Positions 11,401 through 21,830 are shown, counted from the stretch's first letter. The stretch: 64,000 bases of DNA from Strongylocentrotus droebachiensis (GCA_035222895.1 JAVYIG010007857.1:32297-96296), one strand, 5' to 3'. The notes: a model not told the origin generated them from the letters alone. Made by a program: numbers and translations.

Positions 11401-14400
11401 TTAAGTTCTCATCAGTGAAACACAAATTGGCAACACTGCGACGTATCTTGCGAGCTCCTCTTCAATTTGCTCTGAACAGAAAATTTCATAAACATTCATA
11501 TTCTAAGTTCTTAATTACGAAATAGATTGGTTTCATACAAGGGTTGTCTAAAGACATAATGACGATAATTATATTTAGGGTGAATGTTTAATAGAAAAAT
11601 GTTCATAGAAAGATAAGGAAATCCGGTTAAGAAGGCCCGACACCATGTGCTTAAAGTTAATCTTGAGTTGTTGTATGGATATCGTATGTCGGGAGAACAT
11701 GGCTATGATTCATTCTGGATTTAGGGTATTGTTTATCCTGCAGTAGATTGGTTGTTTGAACCAGTAAAATAAAAACAGACTACCCAAAACTTGCTGGAAA
11801 TCATCATAATTTGCACATTAACTACCTTGATTTCCTTATCTATCTATGGTCATTACTCAGCCCCTAGATACATTTTCTTCCAAAATCGTTCGGCACATGT
11901 CATTTATTTGTAATCTTGAACATTAAAGGTAATACAAAGTTTTGGTATATGGTCATGAATTTGGTTCAAATGAACATATTGGAAGCATATGCGATCCTAC
12001 AATATTCAGTGATCGTTGTCGCGGTTGAAATCGAGTCTAAAGTTATGAAATTGTAAATAATAAACTCTTTATGTTGTATAGCTCCCTCTCAAGGTCAAGA
12101 TATTAATTAAGCTATATAACAATGTTTCTTGACTAAAATCGACCGATTAGCTATTCCCGTTTTGAAATTATATATCACAACTACATATTCTGTGATTTTC
12201 ATGGTCGCAGCTATCATTGTACGGCCGCAGGCGCTATTTGAAATTTATCAAAATTTACCGGGAGCACCGGTAAATTTTTGTATTCAATATTTCTCAAAAG
12301 CAGAAATGTTTTAGGGGCTAAATTTTCTAATGCTTTTAATACATCCACAGGGGCATCCAAATAAATCAAATTTGTGAAGAATCACTATCCGACCAATTTT
12401 CAAAATTTCCCATAACTTTGTATTACCTTTAAGTGTAAGTTTTGTTGGATTCTGTAAGAATTTATTTTCTATCATTACCAGAACTCAAACTTATCTTCAA
12501 CACAGGTCACTATGTGTAAATGGGAGTTGCGTTTTTTATCGGAGATGATGCCCAGTAAGTTTTTGTGCGTTTTTTATTTTTATTTCACTGGTTCAAACAA
12601 CCAATCCACTCCTGCGTGATAAACAACCCGGTGGCTTACGCTCACGCACGCCAGCTATATATGGCACTCCTGACGACGGATCAGTCAACCTGTTCGAAAC
12701 GTCGAGCCTCTCCTACCGTCCATCCTCTCCAACCGGCGCTTATATATGTATACATGTATCTATACATCATCATGCAAGCCGATACTTATAAGCAGCATCT
12801 TATCCAGAATAAATCATAGAAATTTCCTCTCAAAATACGATTCCCATACCATGCTTTTCTCCTCCGTATGTGTTCGCCGCCCCCTTCAAGTGCTACCCGG
12901 GTCACTTGCATCTATGCCACTCCCCTTTGTAGATACACCAACACTCTTTCAATATCTTCCTTAAGTCATCACCTTATGCAATCCCATCCGTGGAACCCGT
13001 TCTCATTTAGAACCATTCTTTGCAAAGAGAACGTGGTCCATCATAAAGTTCATATTTGAAAGAAAACAGTGATGCCGAGGGTAATGGACTTTTTTTCTGA
13101 CATACTTACATGCCCGGGATATTTCTCGGTATATTCCCAAGAGGTTTATCACGAACATGATTTTGATAGCCAAGGTGAGATTGCAAAACCATGTTGCATG
13201 TTCTTCAATCGTGTTTCGGAGCTCTCCCAACTCATTCCTGTTAGCTTTACTTCTTCTTTCCAGATTTTGTCAGATGATTTCGATTTTTACTCTTGCTCTC
13301 GACCTCTAGCTCCGATTTTTGTTTCACTCATTTGGGATGGCATAAACACTACACACTAAGAAAAAATGGTGCAAGTATCCACTTTTAGGGGTGCAAACCG
13401 ATGCAACAATAGCAGCACCTTTAGGGGTTAAATCCTGCACCCTTTTTAAAAGTGCAATCCTGCACCCTTTAAAAGGGTGCCAGATTGAACCTTTTAGGGG
13501 AAATAGTACCCTTTATGGTTCATTCCTGCACCTTTAGGGGAGCAAACCGATGCAATACTAGCAGCACTTTTATGGGTTCAATCCTGCACCCTTTAAGAGG
13601 GTGCCAGATTGCACCTTTTAGGAGACCGTTAGTACCCTTAATGGTTCAATCCTGCTCCATTAGGAGTGCAAACCGATGCAATAGCAGCACCTTTAGGGGG
13701 TTCAATCCTGCACCCTTTAAAAGGTGCAATCCTGCACTCATCATCGAGGAATAATGGTAAAATTTGCTCGTACACAAATACATATTAAACATGCATGATG
13801 TTTCTTGGTTAGTAATCATATAATCAATATATCTATTGCTAAAACGAGAATGTAATTGTAACATGATCAGACAAAATAATCTATTGGTTAATGATTGCCA
13901 AAGGAAAATACAAATCCCAAAATTGATGTGCATTGTCATAATTTGCTTAACAAATCATGATAAATGTATTTTTATGTGAACACGTGGAAAATAATCATGA
14001 ATATGTATGCAATATGCAAACTTTTATTTTGCACCCTTTTTTGATCGATAGGGTTCATTTTTGTGGGAAGGGTGCAAAATCTTATATTGCACCCTTTTTT
14101 TAACCCATTTTCCTTCAATAGGGTTCATTTTTATGTAAAGGGTGCAAACTCTTATCTTGCACCCTTTTTTGCACCCTTTCTTTCTTAGAGTGTACATACA
14201 ACAGGTCGATGTTTCTATTCAGTATTTCTATTAAAAATATGTCTTTCTTTTTTAGCCAAATTCCATTTTCTTCATCTTTTTCACATTTGTCAAATTCTTT
14301 TTTTGTAACTAGCCAGTGTGTCATAGTAAAACCACGTTTAATGCTTGTAAAAAAGTTATTTTTTATTTTTTCCTGCAGCATTCTTTTGATCGTCTTCCTA

Positions 14401-15342
14401 TTTTTACCATGCATAATTAACATCCAATGTTAAATGTATGCAAGAGTAATTATGCTTCTTACCTTACAGTATTTTCATTTAAATGAGTTTCCGTTTCATT
14501 CTTACTCTTCTCCTTTTCATTTTCCTTTTACAATCATATAGACGTGCTTCATCTATGGCACATTATATACTTTGTACTCATGTGTCAATGTCATACTTGA
14601 TTTAGGGAATAGTGAAAAGTGTCTTTTCTCATTAGAATCTCTATTTTGCTTCTATGCACTTCTAAATGTCATTAAAACAATTAAAAAAAAAGATATATCA
14701 TCACCAAGAAAGAGGTCAATAACTTGAAGAGCTGTAAGAGTGATTGCACAAGATGCCTTGATTGACGACATACTGCGTTAGTGAGTGACGCAGACTTTGA
14801 CGCTCCCTGTGACAATGGTAGCGCCAACAAAGTGAATTCAGCAAATATGGACAACGGAAAGATATTACTGGCGTTTGGATCTACATGCTTGATTGGCGTA
14901 CGAAATAACGCAATCAAAACAACGTCTCATGCGGACGTAATGCAAAGGATGCGTCAATTGCCAGACGTACGACTGCGTCAGAGACTGGCATGGTTTTTTG
15001 CTTCCGACGCGATTGAGGTTGATATCGAACACAAAACCCAAAATGAACATCAACAAAATAATTTTGTATTTTGCATGTGCAACGGCCGTAATGCCTACAT
15101 ATCCCACAAATCGACAGTAAATGGGCAAAAAAAAGGAAAATAAAGAAAATCAGAAGAAAAACAAAAAAATAAAATTTATTTGAAATCAGAAAGAAGAAAA
15201 TAAGGAGCAATAGAAGAGAAAAAGAAAGATAGAAATAAATAAGTGAAGGAAGAAAGAAATAATGGATAGATGAATATCTTACCTGTGACGTTAAACACAC
15301 GAGGGAAAGCAGAAATAAAACTCTCATAATCCCGGTACACAT
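1557..15342 (-). CDS. Secreted coiled-coil C1q-domain protein, five exons, 3' end outside the window
   Basis: Gene model on the minus strand: exons 15342-15283, 10293-10124, 5977-5650, 2479-2281 and 1725-1557. All introns are GT-AG and the phases agree at every junction (0, 2, 0, 1, then 2 at the open end). The 308 visible residues run: signal peptide (about 1-18), helical stalk (about 55-215), Ser/acidic linker (about 205-250), polybasic RRRK (253-256), then the first half of a C1q domain (257-308) with the hallmarks AFSVAS, VTFEHVYVN, FxCQIxGFYYISF. In the C1q/TNF superfamily such heads trimerise and bind ligands extracellularly, and in invertebrates many C1q-domain proteins act in immunity. 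Any role here is inference. There is no collagen Gly-X-Y stretch and no EMI domain in the exons found, so it resembles the coiled-coil-C1q layout (multimerin/EMILIN-like C-terminus) rather than C1q chains or CTRPs. The last exon(s) must lie left of position 1. Confidence 0.8.
1726..2280. other. Intron 4 of the C1q gene
   Basis: 555 bases with simple sequence only: G17 at 1809-1825, G15 at 1988-2002, and an ATT/AGT trinucleotide tract at about 2160-2247. No further feature is seen. Confidence 0.7.
2281..2479 (-). CDS. C1q-domain gene exon 4: end of stalk and Ser-rich acidic linker
   Basis: 199 bases with acceptor ATTCCTTTCCGCAG and donor GTAAGT, phase 0 in and 1 out. It starts TLSTIERMLAQEIASALATF, continuing the helix of exon 3. 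A low-complexity Ser/Asp/Glu linker follows (NESSSPPSLSNSSSNTVYTD, then ISDDGMSTSEEIEILTEDLL). Two N-glycosylation sequons are visible: N-E-S and N-S-S. It probably forms a flexible, glycosylated spacer before the globular head. Confidence 0.8.
2480..5649. other. Intron 3 of the C1q gene
   Basis: Contains (GA)n plus G-rich tracts (2689-2751, 2870-2919). An inverted-repeat region at 3165-3285 versus 3605-3715 has GC-rich ends, the right one reading CAGTGGCGGACCCAGGGAG on the minus strand like a hAT terminus. A dispersed repeat at about 3010-3480 is also found in intron 1. The rest (3720-5640) is AT-rich with no recognisable exon. Frames at 4153-4404 and 4883-5110 lack splice context or similarity. 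Confidence 0.55.
3010..3480 (-). repeat. Dispersed repeat, also present in intron 1 (11400-12540)
   Basis: On the minus strand this reads CTACCTTGGTTTCC...CATTACTCAGCC...ATACATTTTCTTCCAAAAT...GGCACATGTCATTTATTTG then CTTGAACATTCAGTGTAAG. The block at 11820-11922 plus 12433-12500 is nearly the same, but there a 510-bp MITE sits at the TTCA/TTAA point. A second block (CACAAATTGGCA...TATCTTGCGAGCT) is shared by 3010-3075 and 11410-11460 in the same family. Unclassified. Confidence 0.7.
5650..5977 (-). CDS. C1q-domain gene exon 3: coiled-coil stalk
   Basis: 328 bases with a pyrimidine-rich acceptor (CTTCCGTCTATTTTCTTATATAG) in pieces and donor CAG/GTAAAT, phase 2 in and 0 out. It begins DLKQILERTPSVSN and continues with EEENAELRRMLRNFERFFG, an acidic segment (AEKPEAFDAEANAEVRMSKL), and LGRALLQITEENSKLAEKVQ. 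Heptad-spaced Leu/Ile and high Glu/Lys/Arg content indicate oligomerising helices. GC content and CpG are higher than in the flanking introns, as expected for exon sequence. Confidence 0.8.
5978..10123. other. Intron 2 of the C1q gene
   Basis: Holds the piggyBac-type element at 6381-7110, a (TC)n tract at about 8371-8450, another at 9625-9667, and C15 at 9692-9706. The remaining DNA is AT-rich. Frames at 7682-7972 and 8280-8528 are low-complexity or lack any domain, and I see no exon. Confidence 0.6.
6381..7110. mobile_element. Non-autonomous piggyBac-type element (MITE), 730 bp
   Basis: Begins TTAACCCTAATAAGGCCGGG and ends with its exact inverse, CCCGGCCTTATTAGGGTTAA: a perfect 16-bp inverted repeat CCCTAATAAGGCCGGG next to TTAA on both sides. 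TTAA-CCCT is the classic terminus of piggyBac elements. Just inside each end lies a G-run/CATTATGG/C-run hairpin (6399-6434 and 7037-7070). No transposase is present, and frames over it are incidental. Confidence 0.88.
10124..10293 (-). CDS. C1q-domain gene exon 2: stalk start
   Basis: 170 bases with acceptor TTTTTCACTATCAG and donor GTGAGT, phase 0 in and phase 2 out. It codes for IGKAKMAVAQ... through DHALSDIDRRIDGLDSQ, ending SLN plus two bases. The last 20 residues have I/L spaced in heptads, which suggests the start of a coiled coil. The upstream open frame that reads through the acceptor (MLEAV...) is intronic. Phase agreement with exons 1 and 3 is the main support, since no known domain is visible. 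Confidence 0.75.
11923..12432. mobile_element. TTAA-flanked MITE, family B, copy 1 (510 bp)
   Basis: Ends TTAAAGGTAATACAAAG and its inverse CTTTGTATTACCTTTAA, that is TTAA plus AGGTAATACAAAG inverted repeats. It is inserted in a repeat whose uninterrupted copy at 3300-3330 (minus) reads GAACATTCAGTGTAAG where this one reads GAACA-TTAA...TTAA-GTGTAAG. That shows a 4-bp TTAA target duplication directly. A small internal palindrome TTTACCGG...CCGGTAAA lies near 12253-12280. Copy 2 is at 38637. Confidence 0.88.
13350..14194. mobile_element. TA-flanked non-autonomous DNA transposon with internal GCACCC subrepeats
   Basis: Left end TACACACTAAGAAAAAATGG and right end, inverted, TACACTCTAAGAAAGAAAGG form an inverted repeat of about 25 bp bounded by TA, as for Tc1/mariner-like insertion. 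Inside are two subrepeat fields. 13380-13745 is about three units of roughly 118 bp with TGCACCTTTAGGGG and CAAACCGATGCAAT. 14025-14180 is units of about 75 bp with GCACCCTTTTTT and GGGTTCATTTTT. No transposase. Superfamily uncertain. Confidence 0.7.
13380..13745. repeat. Minisatellite-like subrepeats within the TA-flanked element
   Basis: The motifs AATCCTGCACCCTTTAAAAG, GTGCCAGATTGCACCTTTTA and GGTGCAAACCGATGCAA recur three times at a spacing of about 118 bases, with slight divergence. Confidence 0.8.
15283..15342 (-). CDS. C1q-domain gene exon 1: signal peptide
   Basis: Encodes 20 residues, MCTGIMRVLFLLSLVCLTSQ, a basic start followed by a Leu/Val-rich hydrophobic core typical of a cleaved secretion signal. 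The exon ends CAG with a consensus donor GTAAGATATT on the minus strand, in phase 0. Two in-frame ATGs exist (15342 and 15327). The first is used here, but a start at 15327 (MRVLFLLS...) would also give a good signal peptide. The 5' UTR and promoter lie at higher coordinates. I see no TATA box within about 150 bases upstream. Another frame over the same exon is also open but has an upstream stop and no sensible acceptor. Confidence 0.75.
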
Positions 15343-15934
15343 CTTGAAGAATAATGTACAAACAGGTGTCTCTCAGCTCAAGTTCAGGTACCAAACTAAA
15401 CCGAAATCCTCTCAAACTTTCATTCGGTCAAGGAACAGCGCTTGAGCAAGACGTCTTGCATACAAGCCTCAACATGCCAGCAATAATGACTGCCTCATCA
15501 TTTCTTCACTCTCCTCTGCTCTTATCCTCGTGCTGTTTCATTCTTCGTGCAGGCATTTCTATATCTGGTATGATTGATGTAGTAAGAGCTCCGCTTTTAC
15601 CCGAGTTTCCCCCTAAATGGAGTAAAACTACACGACCAAATTACCTCCAGTAATGCCCGTTCACGCCGGGTAGTGTTACATATCGCGATCAGGTTATATT
15701 GTGACAGCCTAGTTTATCTCAACAAAATGATAAACTCCATCATAACGTCAAGATTGAATCTTTGATAGGCTGACACTAAACTCGGCAGTCTGCCATGTCC
15801 ACAGTTTGTTTGGTTTCAGGCTAATGCACATTCTCTACTCTACCCCCCCCCCTCCTCCTCTAGATATCCCGTTTAATTTATAAACAAATACAATCAGAAC
15901 TAACCTTGATCCATATCATATTAGGGAATGTCAT

Positions 15935-16010
15935 TGTCGAGTGGTCTACAGTGATTTTGTCTGGACTCCGCGATGCGAAGGGCATGGGTTCGAACGTCGG
16001 CCAAGCACCA
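15935..16010 (+). repeat. tRNA-derived SINE head
   Basis: GTCGAGTGGTCTACAGTG resembles a pol III A box and ATGGGTTCGAACG resembles a B box about 50 bases later, the spacing of tRNA promoters. It lacks tRNA stem pairing, so a SINE rather than a tRNA gene. Confidence 0.55.
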
Positions 16011-16437
16011 GCCAACCAATGTCATTTGAAGACATAAACCTGCATTTGTCAATTCGTACCCAGGAGAGAAATGGTGACCCAGGCCCACCTGCATAAAAAG
16101 TTGCGTTTATAGTCGCAACTTTAAACAAAATTAAACGCAATTTTAAAATACGCATAATTATGAAATAAGGCCCTTCACTCTTAAAAAGAAATTAAAAGGA
16201 AACACCATTTAGGATTTGAGAAGTGACAGTGTTTTCAAATAGTTGTATCGCGGTCTTTAAATTGCTAAATTCAACACTATAAATATTAGCATCCAGCATT
16301 TAGAAGGATCGCTTCCATGTCACGCTGTCGCAAAGATTAAGATTGACTTTATTTTGCATGGAATTAACTATGGCAGGCCATTCATGCCGCTAGTTGCTCT
16401 CACCATTCTGATCTTTAGATAATATTTTTCCGTGTCC

Positions 16438-16530
16438 AAAACAATGAACCTTCGGAATAAAGAAACCTCTGAATAAGAAATCTCCGGATGTTAATCTTCG
16501 GATAAATGCACTTTCGGCAAAACGGAATGT
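16438..16530. repeat. TTCGGAATAA-type dispersed repeat, copy 1
   Basis: AACCTTCGGAATAAAGAAACC followed by CTCCGG and CTTCGGATAAA motifs. Related stretches lie at 17975-18060 and 57845-58055. Confidence 0.5.
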
Positions 16531-17974
16531 AACCCTGAATTCCGTTGTCATATTTGTTTGACTCCTACCTATCACGATGTTTATCATGTATTCGCGATTC
16601 TGCATCCCGACTTTGAGTTGAGTTTCAGATTTCAGGTACTCCATTTCTCCCATATCATGATCTTCTTTTAAAAATTAGTTATAACCTGTTGAGACCTGCC
16701 CTATAAAAGGAGTACAGTGCCCCAGAAAATTGTTTCACCCGTATAGTTTTATGGCTTAACATCATGTGGCGTGAAAATCCGAATTACACATTTTCAGCCC
16801 CCCCCCCCCCCCGCCAGACAATTTTGAATTGTGGGGTGAGAGGGGGGGGGGGGGATGTAACGCCTTTTTCAGATTTTGAAATTGGCCGACAGATTTTCTC
16901 ATTTGTTTTCAAAGGCAAAACTTAAAATCAAACAAAACAAAACAAAGGTAATCAGATTTTGAGATTTGCCGATAGGAGATTTTGAATAGGGGTGTTACGT
17001 ACCAGACCTCTCCCCCCCCCCCCCACCCATCCCTCTGTAGCGATGTCCCTTAAAAAAATTGATGGCATTGGTAGAGCATTATCAATATTATCTAGTGAGA
17101 AGCAATATCACGATAGAAGAAATTTAAGCAATTTATGAATGCACTATTTATTTATTTGGAGTACCTTGGTTTAATCTTTTTTTTTAGATTGCTTTCTAGA
17201 ATGATTATACACTTTCGATTTTTATCAAAATGTTTGCAAATAAAAATACCATATTTTTTCTTTTTCTCTAATTTAAAAAAAATCTTATTTTATATAATGA
17301 CAATTGATAATGATTGTTATAATAGTATAAGAATATTTATGTGAAGGTGATGTAATCTATTTTTATAATGATAGATAAACTGCATCCATTTTTGTGTGTG
17401 TTCCCTACTCTTCTCCCCCTTTTCTTTTCTTCCCATTTCTTTTCCGTTTCATCCATTCTGATTGTACTTTTCATCAATAAATAATAGTTTGATTGTAATG
17501 TTACCATGTTTTACGTTATGCATTTTATCAATTGTCACTGTGTTGTTGTAAATTTTCGCAATTCGGCTTTGCCGCAATGAAAGTATTTTAATAAACCATT
17601 TTGAATTGAATTGAATTGAATTGAATTATGACGCTTACCTAACATGAAAGTAGGCTAAAATTAATGAAGAGAATAAGGGAGAGAGAGAGAGAGAGAGAGG
17701 GGGCAGAAATGGAGGAACATTGAAAAAGATTGATTGAGGGTTTTGAAAGGAAGACAGGGCGAGAGAGAAAGAGAAAGACTGTGATTGGAAGAGGTGTGGG
17801 AGAAAGGTGGAAAGAGCGACAGATTGAGAGAAAGAGAGAAAGAAAAGAGAGCCAGAGAGAGAGACAGAGATCGAAACCAGGGCAAAGGTTACATGTAGTT
17901 TTTCCGAAGGTTTATAATTCCGACTGTTCGTGTTTTTTGTTCGTAAGGGTAAAGTGAAAAAGAGTACATAATTC

Positions 17975-18060
17975 CTCTATCGTTTTTTCGGAATAACAAA
18001 CCTTCGGAATAAAGAATCTTCAGAAATAACGAGTAACCTCCGAAACAAAGACAGACAGGC
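17975..18060. repeat. TTCGGAATAA-type dispersed repeat, copy 2
   Basis: CGGAATAACAAACCTTCGG and AATAAAGAATCTTCAGAAAT in series, followed by GTAACCTCCGAAACAAAG. The same word set occurs at 16438 and 57845. Confidence 0.5.
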
Positions 18061-19788
18061 AGACGGGCAGAAAATAGAGGTAGAGAATTGAGAGGGGGAA
18101 AATAAGGAGGGAGGGGGAGGGGGAGGGGGGGGGGGGGGGGCTTGTAAGAGAAATTTGGACATGTAGACCTCTATTAATATAAATCAACAAGCATGACAAG
18201 ACACCAACTGCCTGGTACAGCCTACAGGTAGCATCAAAATTTACTTCTAGGTTTGTTCTGGTGTGATAAGTTCAAAAGAGTAAGTTGAACATACTGAGTT
18301 TACAAGCAAACATTCCTTTGATTCATCTATTTGACGTTTTAACACAAAATAAGAAGGTGTTTATAACACGGGGCCAGGTTCAACGCATGCAGTACCGGAA
18401 TCTTTAGAAAAATGGGTGGTCTAAACAGAAATTATAATAAAGGGGAAACTTCAGATAATGGCAGCAGAAAATTTATGCTCAACTAAATAGGGGCATTACC
18501 AGAACATCTTTCGAATTGGGATGGTGAAATTCAACAAGAAAGATAAAAATTATATACAATAAAGGAGCCGAAAATTTCTCAATAGACTGACAAGTTTTTT
18601 TCTCTAGATGTTCAAAGTTTCCGAATTTGGCAAAATAGGATGAAAAATCAAAAACATTTTTTTGTATAGAGTAAATCATCCCCCCTCCCTTCCAGTGACC
18701 CCCTTGCAGAGATCATTGTTGGAACTAAAATCCAGTTATAGCTATAAATCATTTTCAAAGTGTGTTCTTTGCTTACAAATTTTTAGAACTCATACCCTAG
18801 GCTTGAACAAAAATAGGGAGAAAGAAAGGTCACGGCTTCCCCATCAAACGTACCTTAATTTCTGGAAATCAACATCGTTATGTTGTTAGCTTTTTCCTAC
18901 ATAGTACGTCATCCTATGAATACATGTCAGACACGGTAATGATTTTCTCATAGAAACGTCGATTCCGGGGCAAGGGGCCAGATAGCCCCTCTCTCCACCC
19001 GCCCATTCCCCCAATATTTCAAAATTAAAAAAAGATATAACCTATAGAACAAACTTTTTCATTTGATTATTTATTAGGACCCTCCTGTTTCATAAATTTG
19101 AAGAAATTGATGCTTTAGTAATTATTTTTGGTGTCGGGACAAATCGGAAGGTTTTCTGGCACTACATGACAGGGACACTACCGATTCGGGCAAAATTCCC
19201 ATACATCATACTGTATATATAGTAAATCAGAACTTTCTTATTCGTTGTCCGTTTTCGTTGAAACTTCCACCAATGTGTTTGTCTGATGTTTATGCTTTCT
19301 TTAAGAGTAAATATATAAAAGGGTTGGATTTCCCTTATGAATTAACTATGTTAATGTAGGCATAGGGAGAAATTTAGTTTGCGGAAATTGCTCTTTTAAA
19401 TTACGAAATTTCACCGGAGATTTGAAAAAGAAATTGGACATGGAGGGAAGTTCCCTTCAGGAGCTTACATCGTGCTAGACAGCATGTCAAAACTCGCCTT
19501 GTCCCATGAAATGTCTAAACAAGGAGAACTATTCACTCTAAGACTTGACGTTTCCAACTCTGGAGCTGACATTTCATAATCAAACTTACAAATCAAAATG
19601 TCAATGCCTTCTGTAAATTAACAATTCCATGAAATTCTTCATCCCTTGAGGCCAATAGTGTGCAGATAATGGAAATAACACATATAATTTTCTTTCATCT
19701 GGGACATCCCCCTTTCTAGCTCCTATTCAGTTAACATTTGAAAACACGCTTTATTAAGTGTTACGAAATTTAAAAGTATGGTGCAGTT

Positions 19789-19949
19789 TTAAAGCTTATC
19801 AACACTAGTGTGGCTAGGATGGATAAAACCGCACAGCTCATCAACTCAGCTCTCAAATAACATAATAATTAGAGGATCATGGGGGACTAACAGGCACCGA
19901 TTGGGGAAGTTTTAGAGGGAGCAAGTAGCTACAAGCAGTGGGGCTTTAA
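19789..19949 (-). mobile_element. TTAA-flanked MITE, family A, copy 2 (shortened)
   Basis: Starts TTAAAGCTTATC and ends AGCAGTGGGGCTTTAA, with TCAGCTCTCAAATAAC, GGATCATGGGGGACTAAC and GCAAGTAGCTAC inside, so it is inverted relative to the copy at 864. At 161 bp it is the most diverged copy and carries an internal deletion. Confidence 0.7.
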
Positions 19950-21529
19950 TAGACTGAAAGTTTAAAGCTTCAGAGCTAGCATTTCGTCAACCTTTCAAAT
20001 TATTCCATGAATTTCTAAATCTGAAGGCTAATGTTGTGCAATCGTTGATCTACTTTTTGCTAATTTAATCTGATTCTCCTCCTCTTCTTCCCCCTTCTCT
20101 TCTCCTTCTTTTCTTCTCTATCTTTTTCTTCTCCTTCTTCTCCTTCTTCTTCTTTTTTCATTTTCTTTTCGTTCCCCTTTTTCTTCTCCTTCTTCTTCCC
20201 CTTTTCTTCTTCTTCTTTTTTTATCATCTTCTTCTTCTTTTTGTGTTCGCCGAACGACACTGTTCCCTGCTTAGCGAAGATTGATATCGCAAAGAGACGG
20301 CCACGGTCAAAGGTCGACTCCTGTCTGGAGAGAAAATCGTGTCACATGATCTCCCGTGGGGATTCCCCGATCTTGAACTTTGGAGCGCGGAGTGATATTT
20401 GATATCTCATTCGTGCAATGCAAAAGATTATTATTATGACAATTGGATTCGCCCATGCTTTAAATCCTGCTCGAATTGTTTTACGATGGTGTATTTCGGG
20501 TATGCACGTGTCTATTTTCTAGGCATGGATTAAGTCAGGAAAGTATAAAAAGCGTTTATCATGTTAAAAAAAAAGTGTGCCTTCCCCGGGTGCCTACTAT
20601 AGTCAGTACCCCACATAGACCTATCTGAAAATAAAGTTCAACTTTGAAATCGTAGACGGACCGAGGGCGGCTCTTTTGGGGAGGCAAAATTGAACCCCAA
20701 AAGGTTCATTTTGAATGTTTTGCACTTTCGACGCCTTTGCTCCATTGACAAAGTCGAAGTAATAGCTAAATGGTTTAAGAATGCAAATATAAGATCACAC
20801 TGAACTCTATGGTGTTCAATATCGCCCTGAACCGTGCTGTAATACTGGGCCATATCTTGAAGGAGTGAAGTTAAATCTTAGATCTTTCTTTTTATTGTAT
20901 ATGTCAAAGCTCACGAACAATATACTCAGACGTTGTGGGTCCAGACAGTCGATTCAAATCAGCAATTTGAATAAGTTCATGAGCAATATTTCATAAATCT
21001 TCTACGACCTGTGTTAACAATATCTTAAAGGACAAACGTTCACGATGGTTAGTGCTATTTGATGTATATTTTTCCGTTGAATCCGTAGACAAAAGAGAAG
21101 TAGGCCTATTTAGGTTTGTTAAGTATCCGGACACCTGACCCCCAACATACTTTTTCCTATGAATGCGAGGCCGGTGAGATTTTCTTGGAGGGATTTCCTA
21201 AGGAAAGGCATGATTATTAATTGCATCCTTTACATCGCAAATTATAGTCTTAATTTTGAAAGGGAGGGTGATACTCCCTCTCTGTGTTTAGTCCATAAAA
21301 TATTAACTGGAAGTTAAATAATATCCTCAAAAGTATCAAAACTCGCCGTCGAGACTATTTCTTACATTGAGAGAAATCGCCCCGTCCTTCAGAATAGGAC
21401 TATCCTGCTTCCAAAAGAAAATAAATAATTACAAAATTCAAAACAATTAATAAATAAGTAAATACATCAAAGAATAATTTTAAAATAAATAAATAACTTC
21501 AAATAAAGAAAATCTATCAGTTTTATTTG

Positions 21530-21830
21530 TCCTACCTTGAACTCTCCTATGCACGGTCAATCGTTCTTCCAAGAAAAGAAATGTAATTTCGAGGTCCAGA
21601 CAAATCATCCCTGAAGAATTCTCTGTTACACACGCAGATCAAAACAGTAGTATCCATAATCAAGTTCTTTTGTTGGTATTAAACTAGCAGTTGCCACGAA
21701 TGCAACGCACCATGTAGCACCGCGCGCTGAATACGCGCATTGTTACGTAACAATCTTCACGCATCAAGATTTAACAATATATTACCGAAGTGCTTACGTC
21801 ATAATTCGCTCGTCGTATAGATTCCTGGTT
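21530..21830 (+). repeat. Dispersed repeat with TTGTTACGTAACAA palindrome, copy 1
   Basis: TTTGTCCTACCTTGAA, TTCTTTTGTTGGTATTAAAC, GTTGCCACGAATG, CGCGCTGAATACGCGCATTG and TTACGTAA (21743-21750) all recur, inverted, at 38260-38590. Class unknown. Confidence 0.7.

Larger units (their letters stand above)
10294..15282. other. Intron 1 of the C1q gene (4989 bases)
   Basis: Contains G17 at 10800-10816, the dispersed repeat of intron 3 with a nested MITE (11400-12540), the TA-flanked element with subrepeats (13350-14194), and a locally CpG-rich stretch at about 14780-15110 close to exon 1. The frame at 14781-15143 (plus) lies in that CpG-rich stretch and shows no domain. 15120-15270 is purine-rich. 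Confidence 0.6.
15421..19788. other. Upstream flank of the C1q gene and intergenic DNA
   Basis: No gene recognised. Contains the tRNA-like SINE head at about 15935, the repeat with TTCGGAATAA motifs (16438-16530 and 17975-18060), C15 at 16798-16812, G-runs at 16843 and 18125-18140, (TTGAA)n at about 17605-17628, and GA-rich DNA at 17680-17880. The minus-strand frame 16390-16653 is this repeat, not a gene. Confidence 0.5.

Noticed and set aside
13110-13237. Possible extra minus-strand exon (frame NELGELRNTIEEHATWFCNL) ending at a good GTAAGT donor
   Set aside because: The upstream acceptor region is purine-rich and, if inserted between exons 1 and 2 (phase 0), it starts GAA TGA, a stop. Neighbouring frames are coding-like but broken, so at most a relic.
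14781-15143. 120-codon plus-strand frame opposite the C1q gene intron 1
   Set aside because: Hydrophilic sequence without domain and ending in poly-Lys. Lies in a CpG-rich, possibly repetitive patch, with no promoter or splice context.
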